Shown here: positions 7,455-8,931 of the stretch, piece after piece
Position numbering within the stretch: the stretch's first letter is position 1
Layout: the number at the start of each line of letters is the position of its first letter
Assembly (NCBI GenBank): GCA_009777005.1
Contig: WRMT01000112.1
Coordinates: 1-8,931 of the forward strand
Direction: 5' to 3'
Source: Methanobrevibacter sp.
GTDB lineage: Archaea > Methanobacteriota > Methanobacteria > Methanobacteriales > Methanobacteriaceae
Length of the DNA: 8,931 nucleotides
The notes under the pieces: model-generated
What the model saw: only the letters and a program-made list of their open reading frames with translations
What the model was told of the DNA's origin: nothing
Databases searched by the model: none
Translations under genes and position numbers: made by a program

Positions 7455-8495
7455 TATCTGCAGAATATTCTAATAGACCGTAAAAAACATAAAATGTTTA
7501 AGTTGTGAAAGATTAAACACTGTAGTTTATACATGTAGCATGTGGACAGAGTTATTCTTACAGTTTCATCATGAAACTGGAATGTTCACAATTCCAGCAA
7601 AATCAAGCAATGGTGCATCACCAACTCTGGAGGCCACACCATTTCACTGGAATAGAGTATTTCACACACCGTCTCACTTCATCCAACAGTGAGTGACGAA
7701 GTATTTTGACTGCTGCATTCTTTAGCTCTATATTAATATGACCACATATTTATTCACTCTCCAGAATTATTTCCTATGTGTAGGAAGAGTTAGAGGAAAA
7801 CACATAAAGCAACTCTGAAAGTCTGCCAGAAAGAGCCTCTTCAGGTACATTTCAACTTATTGCAAGGGTACACAGTATGTGTGACTGTGTGGAAGCATGT
7901 GCATGTACAAGGTCACCATTTTCATCATCTCTTATAATATGAGCAGCAAGTTTGTTTTATTGCATTCATGGAGGGAGAGCCCACTCATTTCAGGACAATC
8001 CCATAATAACTGATCATGAGTCATGTAGTCCCTACCACAACCTGGGAAGCGACGGCTATATTCAGTTTAATTGGTGCCAACACTACAGAAATTGTAGCCT
8101 CTCTAAATTCTGTTATTCCCTCTGTTACAAAGGATAATAAAAGGCAGTATATGTCATTCTCATTTCATTACAAACAATAATAAATTATGTAAAGCCAAAG
8201 GAAGGATGCTTTTACTTACACTGTTGTGCATGGGTCCACAAAATTTTTAAATACCTAGAAGGAACCTCAAAATTCTAAGCACGAGTAGGGTATCGTGAAG
8301 CAAATTCCATACTAAAGACCCACCCTTATTAGATGTTGTACAAAATTAGTCACCCTGCTGACCACACACCCAGAATTGTGCATCCCTGCTGGTGTTCATG
8401 AGAAACTTCAACCAATGTAACAGCTGTTTAAAAACAGTCATCGTGGAGTGGAAGTTGAAAAAGAAAGAGATCCATGTTTTAAAATAAATACAGGA
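7455..8495 (-). other. Insect non-coding DNA, probably the PCNA intron downstream of the exon
   Basis: Composition is balanced compared with the preceding AT-rich DNA. On the minus strand it follows the exon's GTAAGT donor, so it should be intron. I found no sign of the next PCNA exon (expected to encode residues 130 onward, with Y-S-C-V) and no matching acceptor, so the intron would exceed 1 kb and be cut by the junction. An open stretch on the plus strand (ATG 7540 to TGA 7690, 50 codons) has no recognisable family. A dispersed insect repeat in the intron is possible but I cannot name one. Confidence 0.6.
7561..7597. repeat. Two overlapping palindromes in the insect DNA
   Basis: CAGTTTCATCATGAAACTG (7561-7579) is a perfect palindrome with 9-base arms around one central base. 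It overlaps a second one: CTGGAAT (7577-7583) and ATTCCAG (7591-7597) around GTTCACA. They could mark a transposon end or a hairpin in the intron; nothing else identifies an element. Confidence 0.6.
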
Positions 8496-8501
8496 ACTTA
8501 C
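8496..8501 (-). other. Splice donor of the PCNA exon
   Basis: On the minus strand the codon CCA (proline) is followed at once by GTAAGT, the consensus 5' splice site. Protein similarity to PCNA stops exactly here, after L-G-I-P, and reading on gives unrelated residues and then a stop. Confidence 0.88.
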
Positions 8502-8667
8502 TGGAATACCAAGATGTTCTTGATCCAGATTCATCAGTTTCATTTCATAATCAGAGACTTTTTCTTGGTTTGGAGACTCAAAAACAAAGGTAACAGTGTC
8601 AGCATTGTCCTGTGCTTTCATTGTTACAATATCATCATTGGCAGCACACTTAAGTATCTTGGACATA
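8502..8667 (-). CDS. PCNA: PCNA (DNA polymerase sliding clamp), internal exon of an insect gene
   Basis: This 166-base exon encodes the equivalent of residues 74-129 of PCNA, the trimeric ring that tethers DNA polymerases in the nucleus. It begins with the last base of a serine codon, then M-S-K-I-L-K-C, and continues through D-N-A-D-T-V, F-E-S-P-N-Q-E-K-V-S-D-Y-E-M-K-L-M and ends L-G-I-P. M-K-A-Q-D-N-A-D-T-V and L-M-N-L-D-Q-E-H-L-G-I-P match Drosophila PCNA as I recall it and differ from human, which points to an insect. Residues after D-Y-E-M-K-L-M lie in the interdomain connecting loop, where PIP-box partners bind. Both ends fall at intron positions I recall from human PCNA (after coding bases 221 and 387). 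The frame is intact, so nothing suggests a processed or decayed pseudogene. Other exons lie outside the window. Confidence 0.93.
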
Positions 8668-8684
8668 CTGCAACAAAGTGTGAA
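8668..8684 (-). other. Splice acceptor of the PCNA exon
   Basis: The minus strand reads CACACTTTGTTGCAG and then the exon's first base T and ATG. The pyrimidine-rich stretch ending in CAG is a normal 3' splice site. It splits serine codon 74 after its second base (AG|T), a phase-2 intron as in other animal PCNA genes. Confidence 0.83.
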
Positions 8685-8931
8685 TTATTTCAAGACTTCA
8701 ACCTGTGACACAAACACCACTGCTATATCAGCACCTTGAATATAGCAAAGAAACTTAATCATTACATTGAAAATTTAAAATGTACCAGAGATTAAACGCC
8801 ACATCAACCTCAGCCCCAACACTAGATAGTAAGAGGTTAGCTTTTGATGATGCCATTTCATTAGATCCCTATACATACAGGATAGTAATCTGGGTAGGCC
8901 TAACAGCCATTCTGGACATGGCAACAGAAAA
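8671..8931 (-). other. Insect non-coding DNA, probably the intron upstream of the PCNA exon
   Basis: No reading frame here on the minus strand resembles PCNA residues 1-73, so the first coding exon lies beyond the window. Some frames stay open for 30-50 codons near the right edge, but none shows a family I recognise. Confidence 0.6.

Noticed and set aside
7540..7692. 50-codon open stretch in insect DNA, M-W-T-E-L-F to F-I-Q-Q
   Set aside because: The opposite strand is also partly open here, no protein family is recognised, and it lies in a probable intron. It is mentioned only as a possible repeat remnant.
7952..8137. Plus-strand frame of 61 codons in the insect DNA
   Set aside because: Residue order looks random, with no family, splice or start context.
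8346..8501. Continuation of the PCNA frame past the exon as a 106-residue protein
   Set aside because: Similarity ends at the GTAAGT donor; the residues after L-G-I-P are translated intron.
8448..8708. Plus-strand frame of 86 codons opposite the PCNA exon
   Set aside because: It is the complement of a well-identified exon and its splice sites.

Overview
The window joins two kinds of DNA that do not normally occur together. Bases 1 to about 7377 read as the genome of a methanogenic archaeon of the Methanobacteriales, most likely a Methanobrevibacter. The evidence is very AT-rich intergenic DNA with oligo-T tracts, a large Asn/Thr-rich adhesin-like surface protein, an archaeal-type threonyl-tRNA synthetase with its own editing domain, and an AGGTGAT ribosome binding site. 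Bases 7455 to 8931 read as insect nuclear DNA. G+C is much higher (about 40% in sampled stretches) and the minus strand carries one intact, correctly spliced internal exon of PCNA whose residues resemble insect PCNA. The two parts meet in a tract of 32 T, a short spacer and 22 A. The simplest reading is a chimeric contig from a gut or whole-insect sample (termite, cockroach or similar host carrying Methanobrevibacter), not a natural locus; true lateral transfer is not excluded by sequence alone.

Layout: 1-4155 (+), a 5'-truncated adhesin-like protein with seven DUF11-type units in an alternating A/B pattern, five Ig-like units, an Asn/Thr linker and a C-terminal membrane anchor. 4156-4918, an extremely AT-rich intergenic region with a terminator-like hairpin at its start and weak promoter candidates. 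4919-6757 (+), thrS, complete. 6758-7377, AT-rich non-coding DNA with a T-tract terminator and several short direct and inverted repeats. 7378-7454, the homopolymer junction. 7455-8495, insect non-coding DNA, read as intron. 8502-8667 (-), the PCNA exon with consensus splice sites. 8671-8931, the flanking upstream intron.

The two archaeal genes point the same way but are 763 bases apart, with a terminator-like element between them, so they are probably separate transcription units. One serves the cell surface, plausibly attachment in the gut, and the other charges tRNA-Thr. The PCNA exon belongs to the host's DNA replication clamp and has no functional link to the archaeal genes. I see no mobile element, CRISPR array, tRNA or rRNA, and nothing that supports a new defence or catalytic system. 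The points worth following up are the inter-domain junction and the repeat evolution of the adhesin.
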